Source: Mycobacterium attenuatum
GTDB lineage: Bacteria > Actinomycetota > Actinomycetes > Mycobacteriales > Mycobacteriaceae
Assembly: GCF_900566085.1 (NCBI RefSeq)
Contig: NZ_UPHT01000056.1
Span: 1 to 40,508, forward strand
DNA length: 40,508 nucleotides
Reading direction: 5' to 3'
Both the position numbers and the translations under genes were made by a program. Shown here piece after piece: positions 18,685 to 27,948 of the stretch. The notes under the pieces were generated by a model, which was not told the origin of the DNA, searched no databases, and was given only the letters and a program-made list of their open reading frames with translations. Position 1 is the first letter of the stretch. Every line of letters starts with the position of its first letter.

Positions 18685-19434
18685 CTAAACCGGCGCCAGG
18701 CGCCGGCTGGTCACCCGCAGTTGTCGGTCGGTGCTGTCGGCCAGCGCGCACACCTGGTGCGGCCGCAGTCGTCCGCACAGCCGGCCCCAGTGCACGGCGA
18801 CGTCGTCGCCGGGGGCGACGTCGGGCACCGCGCTGTACCCGTCGGCCCAGACGTCGAGCACCCGCGCCGAGGGCTCGGACAAACCCAGCGTCGCGCCGTC
18901 CCACATCAGCCGCCGGCACGATATCTCGACGGCATCGTCGTTGCGGGAAAGGACGGTGCCCCAGGTGATTCGGCAGTTGTCCAGCACGCTCAACGGCTGC
19001 TCGTCCATGCCCCGGCCCAGAAACCGGGTCCACGGATAGACGCCGAACACATGAAAGCAGTGGTTGGCGGCGGCCTCATCGGCCAGCTCCGGTGTCAGGT
19101 GCGACCAATAGCGTCCCGCCCGCGGACCGATGATGGCCAGCAGCTCCTCGAAGAACCGGCCGGGATCGAGGCCGGCGCCGACGCCGCCGCCGAGCCAATA
19201 CGATTCGACCAGCCGGTAGTCCAGCGGGTCGGCGATGCCGGTCAATCGTGACAGCACCCGCAGGTACGGCCAGGCACCGGAGAACTTCGCCGCCGCTGCG
19301 CGCACGTCCGCGGCCGAGCCGTCACGCAACGTCGCGCCCAGCGGGGGACCGCAATAGCCCAGCGCATTGGGGGCATAGGCATAGCGGGCGAACATCTCGG
19401 TGCCCGGTTCCACGCCGCGTGCGGCCACTGTCAC
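18685..19434 (-). CDS. DUF6390-like hydrogenase-cluster protein
   Basis: This is a protein of 249 residues starting at GTG 19434, which overlaps the hypD stop as GTGA. The N terminus reads GTEMFARYAYAPNALGYCGPP, and other marked segments are RLVESYWLGGG, HCFHVFGVYPWTRFLGRG and LDNCRITWGTVL. I associate this sequence type with DUF6390, found beside hypD in actinobacterial hydrogenase clusters, but the name is from memory. No transmembrane segment or known catalytic motif is visible. The tight coupling to hypD suggests a part in maturation or in the later use of the enzyme. Confidence 0.75.
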   Translation of the reverse strand: MTVAARGVEPGTEMFARYAYAPNALGYCGPPLGATLRDGSAADVRAAAAKFSGAWPYLRVLSRLTGIADPLDYRLVESYWLGGGVGAGLDPGRFFEELLAIIGPRAGRYWSHLTPELADEAAANHCFHVFGVYPWTRFLGRGMDEQPLSVLDNCRITWGTVLSRNDDAVEISCRRLMWDGATLGLSEPSARVLDVWADGYSAVPDVAPGDDVAVHWGRLCGRLRPHQVCALADSTDRQLRVTSRRLAPV

Positions 19435-20570
19435 CCCCGCCCCGACGACCCCACCAGCTTCACCGCGTCCCGATGCATGCGACCGAAGTTGTAGTAGGCG
19501 GCACACGCGCCTTCCGGGGACACCATGCAGGTGCCGATCGGTGTCTCCGGGGTGCACGCGGTGCCGAAAACCTTGCACTCCCAGGGCTTGAGCACACCCT
19601 TGAGCACCTCGCCGCACTGGCACGCTTTCGGGTCGGCCACCCGCACACCCGGCATCGCGAACCGCAGCTCGGCGTCGAAGTCGGCGAAATCGTCATGCAG
19701 GCGCAGCGCGCTTTGGGAGATGAAACCCAGTCCGCGCCATTCGAAGTGCGGCCGCAACGCGAACACCTTGCCCATCAGCGCCAGCGCGGCCGGGTTGCCC
19801 TGCTCAGGCACCACCCGCTTGTACTGGTTTTCCACCTCGCAGCGGCCCTCGCGGATCTGGCGCAGCAGCATCGCCACCGACGCCAGGATGTCCAGTGGCT
19901 CAAACCCGGAGACCACCAACGGCTTTCCGTAGACCTGCGGCACGAACCGGTACGGCCGGTTGCCCACCACGGTCGAAACGTGGCCGGGCCCAATGAAACC
20001 CGACAGCCGCAGGTCGGGTGATTCCAGGATCGCCTTGATCGGCGGCACGATCGTCACGTGGTTGCAGAACACGCTGAAGTTGCGCAGCCCCAAGTCGCGG
20101 GCGCGCACCAGTGTCACCGCCGTCGAGGGCGCGGTGGTCTCGAAGCCGATCGCGAAGAACACCACCTGCTTGTCCGGGGTGTCGACCGCGATCTTGAGCG
20201 CATCCAGCGGCGAATAGACGAAGCGCACGTCGGCGCCGCGTGCCTTGGCGTCCAGCAGGCTGCCGGCCGAGCCGGGCACCCGCATCATGTCGCCAAAGCA
20301 GGTGAAAATGACGTCGGGTTGGCTGGCAAGCCACATGGCGTCGTCGATGCGGCCCATCGGGATCACGCACACCGGACAACCCGGGCCGTGCACCAGTTCG
20401 ACATTGTCGGGCAGCAGATGTTCGATGCCGTGCCGGTAAATGGTGTGGGTGTGCCCACCGCACACCTCCATGAACTTGAAGTGTTCGGGGCCGGAGCCGG
20501 CCAGGTGCTCGATCGCGGTCAGCAGTTTGCGCGCCGCGGCCGGGTCGCGGAATTCGTCAACGAATTTCAT
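19431..20570 (-). CDS. hypD: Hydrogenase maturation factor HypD
   Basis: This is a protein of 379 residues. HypD carries a [4Fe-4S] cluster and, with HypC, is the scaffold on which the Fe(CN)2CO group is assembled. Family motifs are intact: FMEVCGGHTHTIYRHGI, HGPGCPVCVIP, FTCFGDMMRVPGS and the FeS-binding C-terminal region with several Cys (CQCGEVLKGV, WECKVFG, GTCMVSPEGAC). The ATG at 20570 gives MKFVDEFRDP, the family-typical beginning. It lies 16 bp after hypC and its stop overlaps the next start. Length is normal. Confidence 0.97.
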   Translation of the reverse strand: MKFVDEFRDPAAARKLLTAIEHLAGSGPEHFKFMEVCGGHTHTIYRHGIEHLLPDNVELVHGPGCPVCVIPMGRIDDAMWLASQPDVIFTCFGDMMRVPGSAGSLLDAKARGADVRFVYSPLDALKIAVDTPDKQVVFFAIGFETTAPSTAVTLVRARDLGLRNFSVFCNHVTIVPPIKAILESPDLRLSGFIGPGHVSTVVGNRPYRFVPQVYGKPLVVSGFEPLDILASVAMLLRQIREGRCEVENQYKRVVPEQGNPAALALMGKVFALRPHFEWRGLGFISQSALRLHDDFADFDAELRFAMPGVRVADPKACQCGEVLKGVLKPWECKVFGTACTPETPIGTCMVSPEGACAAYYNFGRMHRDAVKLVGSSGRG

Positions 20571-20586
20571 AGTGTGGCACCCCTGT

Positions 20587-20859
20587 TTAGATGATCGCCG
20601 ACGAGTCGAAGGCTTGCATTTCGGTGGTGTAGGCATCGCCGAGCTTCTGGATGGCGGCCAGGGTCAGCAACGCCTCGGTCTCGTCGATCTTGGCCATGGC
20701 GAAACCGACGTGGATGAGCACCCAGTCGTCCGGCTGGGGCATGTCCTCGTCCAGCAGTCGCACGCTGATGGTCCGCTGCACTCCGCTGACGTCGACCTTC
20801 GCCAGATAGTTTGCCGGGTCGGTGATTTCGACGATCCGCCCCGGTATGCCCAGGCACAT
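20587..20859 (-). CDS. hypC: Hydrogenase maturation chaperone HypC (copy next to hypD/hypE)
   Basis: This is a protein of 90 residues. It begins MCLGIPGRIVEI, so the essential Cys2 is at the N terminus after Met removal, and ends with the conserved WVLIHVGFAMAKIDE segment. HypC complexes with HypD during Fe(CN)2CO assembly and then escorts the iron group to the large-subunit precursor. It sits between hypE (18 bp) and hypD (16 bp). A second hypC lies at 25712 and a third HypC-like domain is fused to an SIS domain at 22649. This copy pairs with hypD by position. Confidence 0.95.
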   Translation of the reverse strand: MCLGIPGRIVEITDPANYLAKVDVSGVQRTISVRLLDEDMPQPDDWVLIHVGFAMAKIDETEALLTLAAIQKLGDAYTTEMQAFDSSAII

Positions 20860-20877
20860 GTCAGCTCCTTTCTCGGG

Positions 20878-21990
20878 TCAGCAGATTCGCGGCAGCGGGT
20901 CGCCGACCAGCATGTCGACGATCCGGGTGCCGCCGAATCCGGTTCGCAGTATCACGGTTTCGGCCGGCTCGGCGATGATTTCGCCGACTTCGGCCGCAGC
21001 GGCGCCCAGCGGATGCGAGCGCACCGCGGCCAGCGCGGCTTCGGCTTCCTCGGGTGCGACGACGGCGACGAACTTGCCTTCGTTGGCGACGTAGAGGGGA
21101 TCGATGCCCAGCAGCTCACACGCGCCGTTGACCGTCGGCGCCACCGGAAGCCGTTGCTCCTCGAGTAGCACCCCGAGCCCACACGCTTGGGCGAGTTCAT
21201 TGCAGACGGTGCCCACTCCGCCCCGCGTGGCATCCCGCAGCCAGCGCGTCGACGGCGCGGCGGCGATCAGCAGCTCCACCAAGGGGCTGAGCGACGCGGT
21301 GTCCGAACTAATGTCGGCCTCGATGGCCAGATCGCCGCGGGCCAGCATGACCGCCATGCCGTGATCGCCCATGGACCCCGACAGCAGTACCTTGTCGCCG
21401 GCGCGCACCGCGCCGGGGGAGAGCCGGCGTCCGGCGGGAATCACGCCGGTGCCGGTGGTGGTGATAAACAGGCCGTCGGCGGCGCCCTTGGGCACCACCT
21501 TGGTGTCACCGGTGACAATCTGCACCCCAGCCTGCTCGGCCGCGGCCGCCATGTCGGCGACGATCTCCTTCAATTCGGCGATAGGAAAGCCCTCTTCGAG
21601 CACGAAGGCCGCCGAGAGCCAGGACGGCACGGCGCCGGCCATCGCCAGATCGTTGCACGTTCCATGCACGGCCAGCGAACCGACCGAGCCGCCGGGAAAA
21701 CGTCTGGGCGCCACCACAAACGAATCGGTGGACATGGCGACCCGCTCGCCGCTGGGCAAGGCGAGCACGGCGCTATCGCCCAGCGACTCCAGCGCCGGGT
21801 TGCGCAATGCCTCCACGAACACCGCATCGACCAGTGCCGCCGACGCCTTTCCGCCCGCGCCGTGGGCCAGGGTGACGTGGTCATCCAGCAGCCGGGGCCG
21901 GCGCCTGCGGAACGACTCGATGCGTTCGATGACCTCGCCTTCGGCGAAACGTGGCCCCGACGAAAGGTAGTCGCCTGCTGACTTACTCAT
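20878..21990 (-). CDS. hypE: Hydrogenase maturation protein HypE
   Basis: This is a protein of 370 residues of the PurM/ThiL-like ATPase family. HypE dehydrates the carbamoyl group on its own C-terminal Cys to make the cyanide ligand. The C terminus ends DPLPRIC, the classic PRIC tail carrying that Cys. Other motifs are TLAHGAGGKASAAL, ALPSGERVAMSTDSFVV and GDHGMAVMLARG. The start ATG overlaps the preceding stop as ATGA. HypF, its carbamoyl donor partner, is encoded two genes upstream. Full length. Confidence 0.97.
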   Translation of the reverse strand: MSKSAGDYLSSGPRFAEGEVIERIESFRRRRPRLLDDHVTLAHGAGGKASAALVDAVFVEALRNPALESLGDSAVLALPSGERVAMSTDSFVVAPRRFPGGSVGSLAVHGTCNDLAMAGAVPSWLSAAFVLEEGFPIAELKEIVADMAAAAEQAGVQIVTGDTKVVPKGAADGLFITTTGTGVIPAGRRLSPGAVRAGDKVLLSGSMGDHGMAVMLARGDLAIEADISSDTASLSPLVELLIAAAPSTRWLRDATRGGVGTVCNELAQACGLGVLLEEQRLPVAPTVNGACELLGIDPLYVANEGKFVAVVAPEEAEAALAAVRSHPLGAAAAEVGEIIAEPAETVILRTGFGGTRIVDMLVGDPLPRIC

Positions 21991-22649
21991 GCGGCCCCCA
22001 GATCACGTTCGCCCCGTTCGTGCACGGCCAACCACAGCTGATAGCCCAGCAGCGCTTGGGATTCCTGAATCCGGTGCACGCTTTGTGAGCGAACGATGAA
22101 GCAGGCGTCCACATGTGGGTTGTCGGCAAAGGCACCGCCGTCGTATCCGGCGAATCCGATGGTGTACAAACCCCGCTGGCGCGCCTCGGCGAGCGCGGCC
22201 AGCAGGTTGGGCGAATTGCCGCTGGTGGACATGGCGATCGCGATGTCACCGGCCTTCGCGCGGGCGATCAGCTGGCGGGCGAACACCAACTCGAATCCGA
22301 CGTCGTTGCCTAGGGCGGTCAGGATCGCCTGATCGGCCGTCAACGACCAGGCCGGCAGGGGAGTGCCGATCGGCGGCCGGGCGAACAGGGTGGCCAAGGT
22401 GGTGGAATCGGTGCAGCTGCCGCCGTTTCCGAAGCTGAACAGTCGCCCGCCGCCGGCGAATCGGCGCGCCATTTCGGTGGCGGCCGCCGTCACCAGGTCG
22501 GCGTTGGCGTCCAGGGTGGCACGCCGCAAGGCCAGGCTTTCGGCGGCCTTCGCCTGCGCCGACGCCGCCAGGTCGGCCAGCAGCGATTCGGGGTTTTCCT
22601 CCTGGGCGTCGATGAACGGATACAGGAAGTTGGTCGGTTCGTCGCTCAT
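21987..22649 (-). CDS. SIS-domain protein, GmhA/phosphoheptose isomerase-like
   Basis: This is a protein of 220 residues. The sugar-isomerase fold is indicated by FSFGNGGSCTDS (residues 71-82) and the phosphosugar-binding motif STSGNSPN (141-148). GmhA isomerises sedoheptulose 7-phosphate, but the family motif GNGGSAAD is altered here to GNGGSCTD, and mycobacteria are not known for ADP-heptose lipopolysaccharide, so another role is likely. It is translationally coupled on both sides (TGATG upstream, ATGA with hypE) and sits beside a second SIS-fold protein fused to a HypC-like domain. Together these suggest a hydrogenase-specific two-protein module; that is inference. Confidence 0.85.
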   Translation of the reverse strand: MSDEPTNFLYPFIDAQEENPESLLADLAASAQAKAAESLALRRATLDANADLVTAAATEMARRFAGGGRLFSFGNGGSCTDSTTLATLFARPPIGTPLPAWSLTADQAILTALGNDVGFELVFARQLIARAKAGDIAIAMSTSGNSPNLLAALAEARQRGLYTIGFAGYDGGAFADNPHVDACFIVRSQSVHRIQESQALLGYQLWLAVHERGERDLGAA

Positions 22650-23365
22650 CAGGTGTCCTCCTCGAGCCGGCTGATCGCCGTGCCCGCATGCACGAGCACC
22701 AGGTCGCCGGCGGCGACCGGACCCACCAGCGTCGTCACCACGTCCTCGACGCCGCGCCCGGTGCGCACGGCGGCCAGGCCGTCAGCCGACACGGCCACCA
22801 CTTCGCCCAGCCGTCCCTCGTCGCTACAGGTGACGCAAACCTCTTCCGCGCATTCAGGTTTGAGTAACCCTGGATGTTCGAAGCACACATGGGTCAGCTC
22901 CCACAACACGTGATAGAACAGCACGAAGCCACCGGTCGCGGGCGCCCGCGGGTCGGGATCATCCAGCCACAACACATGATCGGCCGCACCGGCTTTCGGG
23001 CGCTCACCGCTGCCGATCCACAGCGTGGTGGCACCCCAGGCCGGGCAACGGCGCATGATCGAGCGTACGTCCGGTTGGTCGGCGCCGGCGACCGCGACGA
23101 CGATGTCGCCGGGGCGCACCGACACCCGCACCAGGTCCACCAGATCCGCCCCGGTGAGCGCGACCGCCGGCAGGGCGCGTTTGCCCATGATCACCGGGTG
23201 CACGAATTCGACCGCAATGTGCAGGGCATGCGGTTCCCACGACGGCGCGACCGACCACATGGTGGCTCCCGCGGCGAATCGCCTGGCCAACGTGAAAGCG
23301 GTGGCTGCCAGGTCGGCGGCCAATTCGGAACTGACTCCGCGGTCGATGGCGGTGGGAATGCTCAC
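22649..23365 (-). CDS. SIS-like domain fused to a HypC-like C-terminal domain
   Basis: This is a protein of 238 residues. Residues about 10-160 have a SIS-type Rossmann pattern ([28 protein letters not shown]) without a clear catalytic phosphosugar motif. Residues 177-238 resemble HypC/Hup[21 protein letters not shown], ending [20 protein letters not shown], parallel to HypC WVLIHVGFAMAKIDE. The HypC-type Cys is internal (Cys177 or Cys180) rather than at position 2. GTG 23365 overlaps the hypF stop as GTGA. Annotation pipelines would probably call this a HypC-family protein on its last 60 residues and miss the fusion. Function unknown; a scaffold in Fe(CN)2CO assembly is plausible. Confidence 0.8.
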   Translation of the reverse strand: MSIPTAIDRGVSSELAADLAATAFTLARRFAAGATMWSVAPSWEPHALHIAVEFVHPVIMGKRALPAVALTGADLVDLVRVSVRPGDIVVAVAGADQPDVRSIMRRCPAWGATTLWIGSGERPKAGAADHVLWLDDPDPRAPATGGFVLFYHVLWELTHVCFEHPGLLKPECAEEVCVTCSDEGRLGEVVAVSADGLAAVRTGRGVEDVVTTLVGPVAAGDLVLVHAGTAISRLEEDT

Positions 23366-25710
23366 TGCTCAGCCGCCTCCGCCCCTGTCAGCATCGAAAT
23401 CACGGCCTGACCCAGCGCCAACCCGCCGTCGTTGGGCGGCACCGTGCGGTGGGTCAGCACCTCGAACCCGAGGCGCAGCAACCGTTCCCGGCACGCTCGC
23501 AGCAACAGGACGTTCTGGAACACGCCACCGGTCAGGCCGACCAGCCGCACGCTGCCGGCCACTTGAGCAACCACCCGGGCGACGGCGTCGGCGACCGCCC
23601 GGTGGAAACACGCCGCCAGCAGCGCCGGGGGAGTGCCGGCGCGCAGGGCCGACACCAGGGTTTGCACCATGGTGGCCGGATCGATGACCCCGTCGGCCCG
23701 CACCGTCAGCGGCAGCGACGGGCCGGCGCGCCCGCCCGCCGACTCGGCCAGTACTTCGAGTTCGATGGCTGCCTGGCCTTCGTAGTCGATCCGGTGGCGC
23801 ACTCCGAGTATCGACGCGACTGCGTCGAACAACCGGCCCATGCTCGAACAGGGCACACAGCCAGCACCGCTGTCCAATTGCGAACGGATGAGCCGCAATT
23901 CGTCGGGTGTCGCGGCGGCGACCGGGGCCAGATCCGGGGTCCAGTCGATGTGGGCCAGCCACAGCTGCGACAGCGCCATCCGCCAGGGATTGCGCACCGC
24001 GGCGTCACCCCCGGGCAGCGGCACCGGCAAGAGGTGCCCGGCCCGAACGAAGCGGTGGCTGTCGCGGCCGAGGACCAGAATCTCTCCGCCCCAGATGGTG
24101 GCATCGCAGCCGTAGCCGGTGCCGTCGAAGGACACCCCGACGACGGGTTCGCCGAGGCGCCCGTGTTCGGCCAGCAGCGACGCCACGTGCGCGTGGTGGT
24201 GCTGCACCAGATCGAGCGGCCGATCGCCGGCGTGGCGCTCCGCCCAGCCGCGGGTGTGATAGCCAGGATGCAGGTCGGCGGCCAATCGCGCTGGGCGGCC
24301 ACGTATTTCGCTGAGCTGGCGCACCGCTCCCTCGAACGCGCGCAACGTCTCCCAGGTGCCCATGTCACCGATGTGGGCGGACAGGTACGCGCGCCGGCCA
24401 TCGGTGAGGCAGAAGGTGTTCTTCAGTTCCCCGCCCACCGCCAGGACGGCGGGACCGTCGTACCCGAGCTCGACCGGTAACGGCGCATAGCCACGGGACC
24501 GGCGGATCGGCAGCTCACGGGCCGACCCGTCGGATCTGACCACCCGCACCACCGAGTCGTCACAGGGCACGTGGATGGGCCGGTCATGGTCGAGCACCGC
24601 ATCGCACAGCACCGAAAGGCGCTCTGCCGCATCGACATCGCTGAAGCAGATGGGCTCGTCGGAACGGTTGGCGCTGGTCAGCACCAGCGCGCCGGGCACC
24701 GGCCCGGTGCCGCCGGGAACCGGGGCCAGCAGCAGGTGATGGACGGGGGAGTAGGGCAGCATCAACCCGAGCAGCGGACTGCCGGGCGCAACGGAGTCGG
24801 CTACCGCGGCGGTGTCACGCCGGCGCAGCAGCACGATGGGCCGGGCCGGACCAGACAACACCGCCGCCTCGTCGTCGTCGACGTAGGCGTACCGGCGCGC
24901 GACGTCCAGGTCACGCACCAGCATGGCAAATGGCTTGGCGCCGCGCGCCTTCCGTGACCGCAGCGAGCGCACCGCCGTGTCGTCGTCAGCCATACAGGCC
25001 AGGTGGTAACCGCCGATCCCCTTGATGGCGACCACCGCACCGGCCGCCAGCGCCCGTTGCGTGGCCGCCAGCGCGGCGTCCGAACCGCTGACGCGCCGGT
25101 CATCGCCGCGGAACCACAGCGACGGCCCGCACTCCGGGCAGGCGATCGGCTGGGCGTGGAACCGGCGATCGGATGGATCGTGGTATTCGGCCGCGCAGCG
25201 CTCGCACATGGCGAACGCCGCCATGGTGGTGCCCGGGCGGTCATAGGGCAGCGTGCGGATGACGGTGTATCGCGGGCCGCAGTTGGTGCAGGTGATGAAC
25301 GGGTGCCGGTAGCGGCGGTCCCGGGGCTCGAACAATTCGGCGATGCAATCGTCGCACACCGCGACATCCGGGGGAATCGGCGTCGTGGCACCGCCGACCA
25401 CCTTGCTGGCCACGATCCGGAATCCGGATGAGCTTGTCTCGGTTGGGATCTCGGTCACCGAGACCGAACTGATCCGCGCCAGCGGCGGCGCCTTGGCGCG
25501 CAACCGGCGAGCGAACTCGTCGAGCTGCGCGCGCCCGCCCTGCACCTCGAGGAACACTGCGCCCGACTCGTTGCCGACGAACCCGGTCAGGCCCAGCTCG
25601 GTGGCGAGCACGTGGACGAACGGACGAAAACCAACCCCTTGGACGACACCCGTCACCGTGAGGCGCCGCCGAATGTCGGCGGAGCGCAGCAGCACGGGTG
25701 TGTCGGTCAT
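23362..25710 (-). CDS. hypF: Carbamoyltransferase HypF
   Basis: This is a protein of about 782 residues. HypF makes carbamoyl-AMP from carbamoyl phosphate and transfers the carbamoyl group to HypE. Domains in order: acylphosphatase-like ([18 protein letters not shown]), two zinc fingers (CDDCIAELF with [21 protein letters not shown] with IACPECGPS), a YrdC-like domain ([20 protein letters not shown]), and a Kae1-like C-terminal domain ([39 protein letters not shown]). ATG 25710 is chosen because it lies 1 bp past the hypC stop; upstream ATGs at 25722 and 25728 would overlap hypC. Length and motifs are normal. Confidence 0.96.
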   Translation of the reverse strand: MTDTPVLLRSADIRRRLTVTGVVQGVGFRPFVHVLATELGLTGFVGNESGAVFLEVQGGRAQLDEFARRLRAKAPPLARISSVSVTEIPTETSSSGFRIVASKVVGGATTPIPPDVAVCDDCIAELFEPRDRRYRHPFITCTNCGPRYTVIRTLPYDRPGTTMAAFAMCERCAAEYHDPSDRRFHAQPIACPECGPSLWFRGDDRRVSGSDAALAATQRALAAGAVVAIKGIGGYHLACMADDDTAVRSLRSRKARGAKPFAMLVRDLDVARRYAYVDDDEAAVLSGPARPIVLLRRRDTAAVADSVAPGSPLLGLMLPYSPVHHLLLAPVPGGTGPVPGALVLTSANRSDEPICFSDVDAAERLSVLCDAVLDHDRPIHVPCDDSVVRVVRSDGSARELPIRRSRGYAPLPVELGYDGPAVLAVGGELKNTFCLTDGRRAYLSAHIGDMGTWETLRAFEGAVRQLSEIRGRPARLAADLHPGYHTRGWAERHAGDRPLDLVQHHHAHVASLLAEHGRLGEPVVGVSFDGTGYGCDATIWGGEILVLGRDSHRFVRAGHLLPVPLPGGDAAVRNPWRMALSQLWLAHIDWTPDLAPVAAATPDELRLIRSQLDSGAGCVPCSSMGRLFDAVASILGVRHRIDYEGQAAIELEVLAESAGGRAGPSLPLTVRADGVIDPATMVQTLVSALRAGTPPALLAACFHRAVADAVARVVAQVAGSVRLVGLTGGVFQNVLLLRACRERLLRLGFEVLTHRTVPPNDGGLALGQAVISMLTGAEAAEQ

Positions 25711-25711
25711 G

Positions 25712-25972
25712 TCAATCGCCATCGGCAAACGGATCGCTACCGCCCCGCCCCATCAGCTCCAGACCGGCCATCGCCTCTTCGGCCCCGGCCCGGTCGGTCT
25801 TCTCGACGGCGAATCCCAGATGAATGATCACCCAGTCGCCCGGGGCGAAGGTTTCGTCGGCAAGCATCCCGACGTTGACTTTGCGCTGTTCGCCGATGAC
25901 GTCGACCAGTGCGAGCTGACCTGCGTAGCCGTCCAGCATCCTGATCACTTGACCAGGGATACCCAGACACAT
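25712..25972 (-). CDS. hypC: Second HypC-type chaperone
   Basis: This is a protein of 86 residues beginning [15 protein letters not shown] and containing [16 protein letters not shown]. The start is fixed at 25972 because HypC needs Cys at position 2; an in-frame Met three codons upstream would bury it. It lies directly after the maturation protease gene (2 bp) and before hypF. Pairing with a protease and HhyL, rather than with HypD, would suggest that this copy delivers the iron group to HhyL, as HybG and HypC divide work in E. coli. That division is inference. Confidence 0.93.
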   Translation of the reverse strand: MCLGIPGQVIRMLDGYAGQLALVDVIGEQRKVNVGMLADETFAPGDWVIIHLGFAVEKTDRAGAEEAMAGLELMGRGGSDPFADGD

Positions 25973-25974
25973 GG

Positions 25975-26475
25975 TCAGCACTCCTCTCGGATCACTTGGG
26001 GGGCCGAGGGTGTCCGCAACGCCGCGACAATCTCCTCGACCGCGCGGGCGGCGCGGGGGACCGCCTTGGCGACGGGTTCGCTGAGCCCCATGCCTTCTTC
26101 GACGCTACCCGCTTCGCACCCGACGACGACGGTGTAGGGCGGCGTGCCGCCCAGTGCCCGCAGGTTGGCGAATACGGCGGCCGGATCCATGTGGTGCGCG
26201 TCCAGCGCCGCCGGGTCCGACCGCCAGTCGTGATCGGCCTGGAAGACATGCAAAGCACCGGGATTGCCGCGGTTGGGCACCGCGTCGACCAGAATCAGGG
26301 TGTCCCAGCCTTCGAGCAGGTCATAGGCCAGGTGCATGCCGCGGATGCCGTAGTCGATGACACGCACCTCCGCACCTTCTGCCGGGATGTCAGCCCGGCG
26401 GACCACCTCGGAGCCGAAACCGTCGTCCCCCAGGAAGATGTTTCCGATTCCGGCGACCAGGATGCGACCTGTCAT
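25975..26475 (-). CDS. Hydrogenase maturation protease (HyaD/HybD family)
   Basis: This is an endopeptidase of 166 residues that removes the C-terminal peptide of the NiFe large subunit after nickel insertion. It shows the family start ILVAGIGNIFLGDDGFGSEV with an acidic nickel ligand near Asp17, the second acidic site in LILVDAVPNRG (Asp64) and the His ligand in LDAHHMDP (about residue 94-95). The substrate is almost certainly HhyL, whose C-terminal tail is present. The start ATG at 26475 lies 27 bp after the 39-residue membrane protein gene. Confidence 0.95.
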   Translation of the reverse strand: MTGRILVAGIGNIFLGDDGFGSEVVRRADIPAEGAEVRVIDYGIRGMHLAYDLLEGWDTLILVDAVPNRGNPGALHVFQADHDWRSDPAALDAHHMDPAAVFANLRALGGTPPYTVVVGCEAGSVEEGMGLSEPVAKAVPRAARAVEEIVAALRTPSAPQVIREEC

Positions 26476-26502
26476 GAGCTGTCCGGTAGCTGTCCGGCCC
26501 GG

Positions 26503-26622
26503 CTACATCCGCCGTAGCTTCAGGTAGCGGCGGGCATCCGGTAGTGATGCCACACCCAGCGCCACCGCGACGGCCACCACCAGTGCGATGAGGGCAATGA
26601 ACACCCAACCTAAGACGTCCAT
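26503..26622 (-). CDS. 39-residue single-pass membrane protein (DUF6893-like)
   Basis: The ATG at 26622 has AAAGGAG at ideal spacing. The protein begins MDVLGWVFIALIALVVAVAV, giving one transmembrane helix, and ends in a short basic tail (DARRYLKLRRM). I associate small proteins of this form in actinobacterial hydrogenase clusters with DUF6893, from memory. N-out/C-in topology is expected from the basic tail. It could anchor a hydrogenase component to the membrane, since neither HhyS nor HhyL has a membrane segment. The position between the 437-residue protein and the protease gene, with tight spacing, supports a real gene. Confidence 0.8.
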   Translation of the reverse strand: MDVLGWVFIALIALVVAVAVALGVASLPDARRYLKLRRM

Positions 26623-26634
26623 GGCGAACTCCTT

Positions 26635-27948
26635 TCACATGTTGTGAGTTTGTAGCGGTTCCACCTCGTCGGGCGAGAAGTACCGGTAGCGGCCGTACCA
26701 CTCGTGCAGTTCAGCGGCCGGATCGTCGTCGACGACCACCGCAACGTGGGTGTTGCCGTCGACGTCCTGGTGCACCGACGCGACGCGCGCGGTCTTGCCG
26801 GCGACGAAAATGTCCTGTGCGTCGGCGTTGCGCCGCGGCCGTAGCCGGACGCGGCTGCCCCGGGCAATCCGGACTCCGTTCACCAGCACCGCGTCGATCT
26901 CGGGACGAATGGCGCCGTCGGCCAACGGATCCCACCAGTCGAGCCCCTCGGGCACCTCCGGGACCAGCCCGGCAACCCCGTGCGGATCACGCAGCACCCC
27001 GTGCAACCGGGCCATGTCCTGCGCCGACATGGCATCACAGTGGTCGATGATCCGGGCGGCCCGCGGATCGGTGGCCCGCGCCTGCGCTTTCTCCTCGTCG
27101 GTCATGGTCATCACGCGCAGCGTCAGGATCTCGTCGATCTCGGTGCAGTCATACAGCGCGGTGCTGCTCTGTTCGGCCACCTCGGGATGGTCGTAGAGGA
27201 TGATCGGCGATACCAGCAACAGGTCGTGGTTGCCCGGCGGCCCGGCCAGCACGGGAAAGCAGCGGTGCTGGGTGCACCGCGACACCGCCCCGGATGCGGC
27301 CGGCGGCGGTTCCACTAACGAAACGAACTGGCCGCCAACCACTTCGGCGATCAGGTGGGTCCCGATCAGCGACCGCGCAATCGCGTCGTTCTGGTCGGCG
27401 GCGCCGGGGCCCACGTTGGCGATGCGCACCGACACGCGGTGCAGGTCACCGTCGGGTTCGCTGGATACGGTGAGCTCGCCGCGCACCTCCCGGCGTCGGC
27501 GAACCAGCCGGCCGCCGTCCACCGATTCGACGTCGGTCGCCTCCTGTGCCAGCACCGGCAGTGTCCACGGCTGGTCCTCGAATACCAACGGGCCGAAGGA
27601 CCTTTCACATTCGACGGCTTCATCCCAGGACAGCCACGATCCCGACGGCGTGTTCAGTTCGGCCACCGGTTCGAAGCCGCCGCCGGCACGTGCCCGCTCG
27701 GCGCGGCGGTGCTGCAACTGCAGGAACCGGATCACCAGGGTGATCGCTCGGGCGCCGTCGACCAGGAACTGCGCCGCCATGGTGTCCTCTTCGCCCAGCC
27801 CGGAGCCGGCCGCGCCGGGTGGTCCCAGCACGCCGAACTGCCAACGGGATTGGTTCTTGCTGGACGTCCCGCGGTACGGGTAGAGCAGATAGCCTTCGTA
27901 GAGCACCGCGTCGGCGACGGCGCGGGCGCGGTCCCAGCTGGAGGTCAC
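26635..27948 (-). CDS. Conserved hydrogenase-cluster protein, 437 residues, unknown
   Basis: GTG 27948 overlaps the upstream stop as GTGA, and the protein starts VTSSWDRARAVADAVLYEGY. The N-terminal region has LLYPYRGTSSKNQSRWQFG, the middle is a beta-rich region, and near 300 there is RIIDHCDAMSAQDMARLHG. The C-terminal 60 residues (VAGKTARVASVHQDVDG, then EWYGRYRYFSPDEVEPL) look like a separate small beta-barrel. No membrane segment and no CxxC cluster motif are visible; a few isolated Cys/His (SRCTQHRCFP) might bind metal. I recognise no characterised family. Its place between DUF6084 and the membrane peptide suggests a structural or maturation role for this hydrogenase type. Confidence 0.85.
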   Translation of the reverse strand: MTSSWDRARAVADAVLYEGYLLYPYRGTSSKNQSRWQFGVLGPPGAAGSGLGEEDTMAAQFLVDGARAITLVIRFLQLQHRRAERARAGGGFEPVAELNTPSGSWLSWDEAVECERSFGPLVFEDQPWTLPVLAQEATDVESVDGGRLVRRRREVRGELTVSSEPDGDLHRVSVRIANVGPGAADQNDAIARSLIGTHLIAEVVGGQFVSLVEPPPAASGAVSRCTQHRCFPVLAGPPGNHDLLLVSPIILYDHPEVAEQSSTALYDCTEIDEILTLRVMTMTDEEKAQARATDPRAARIIDHCDAMSAQDMARLHGVLRDPHGVAGLVPEVPEGLDWWDPLADGAIRPEIDAVLVNGVRIARGSRVRLRPRRNADAQDIFVAGKTARVASVHQDVDGNTHVAVVVDDDPAAELHEWYGRYRYFSPDEVEPLQTHNM

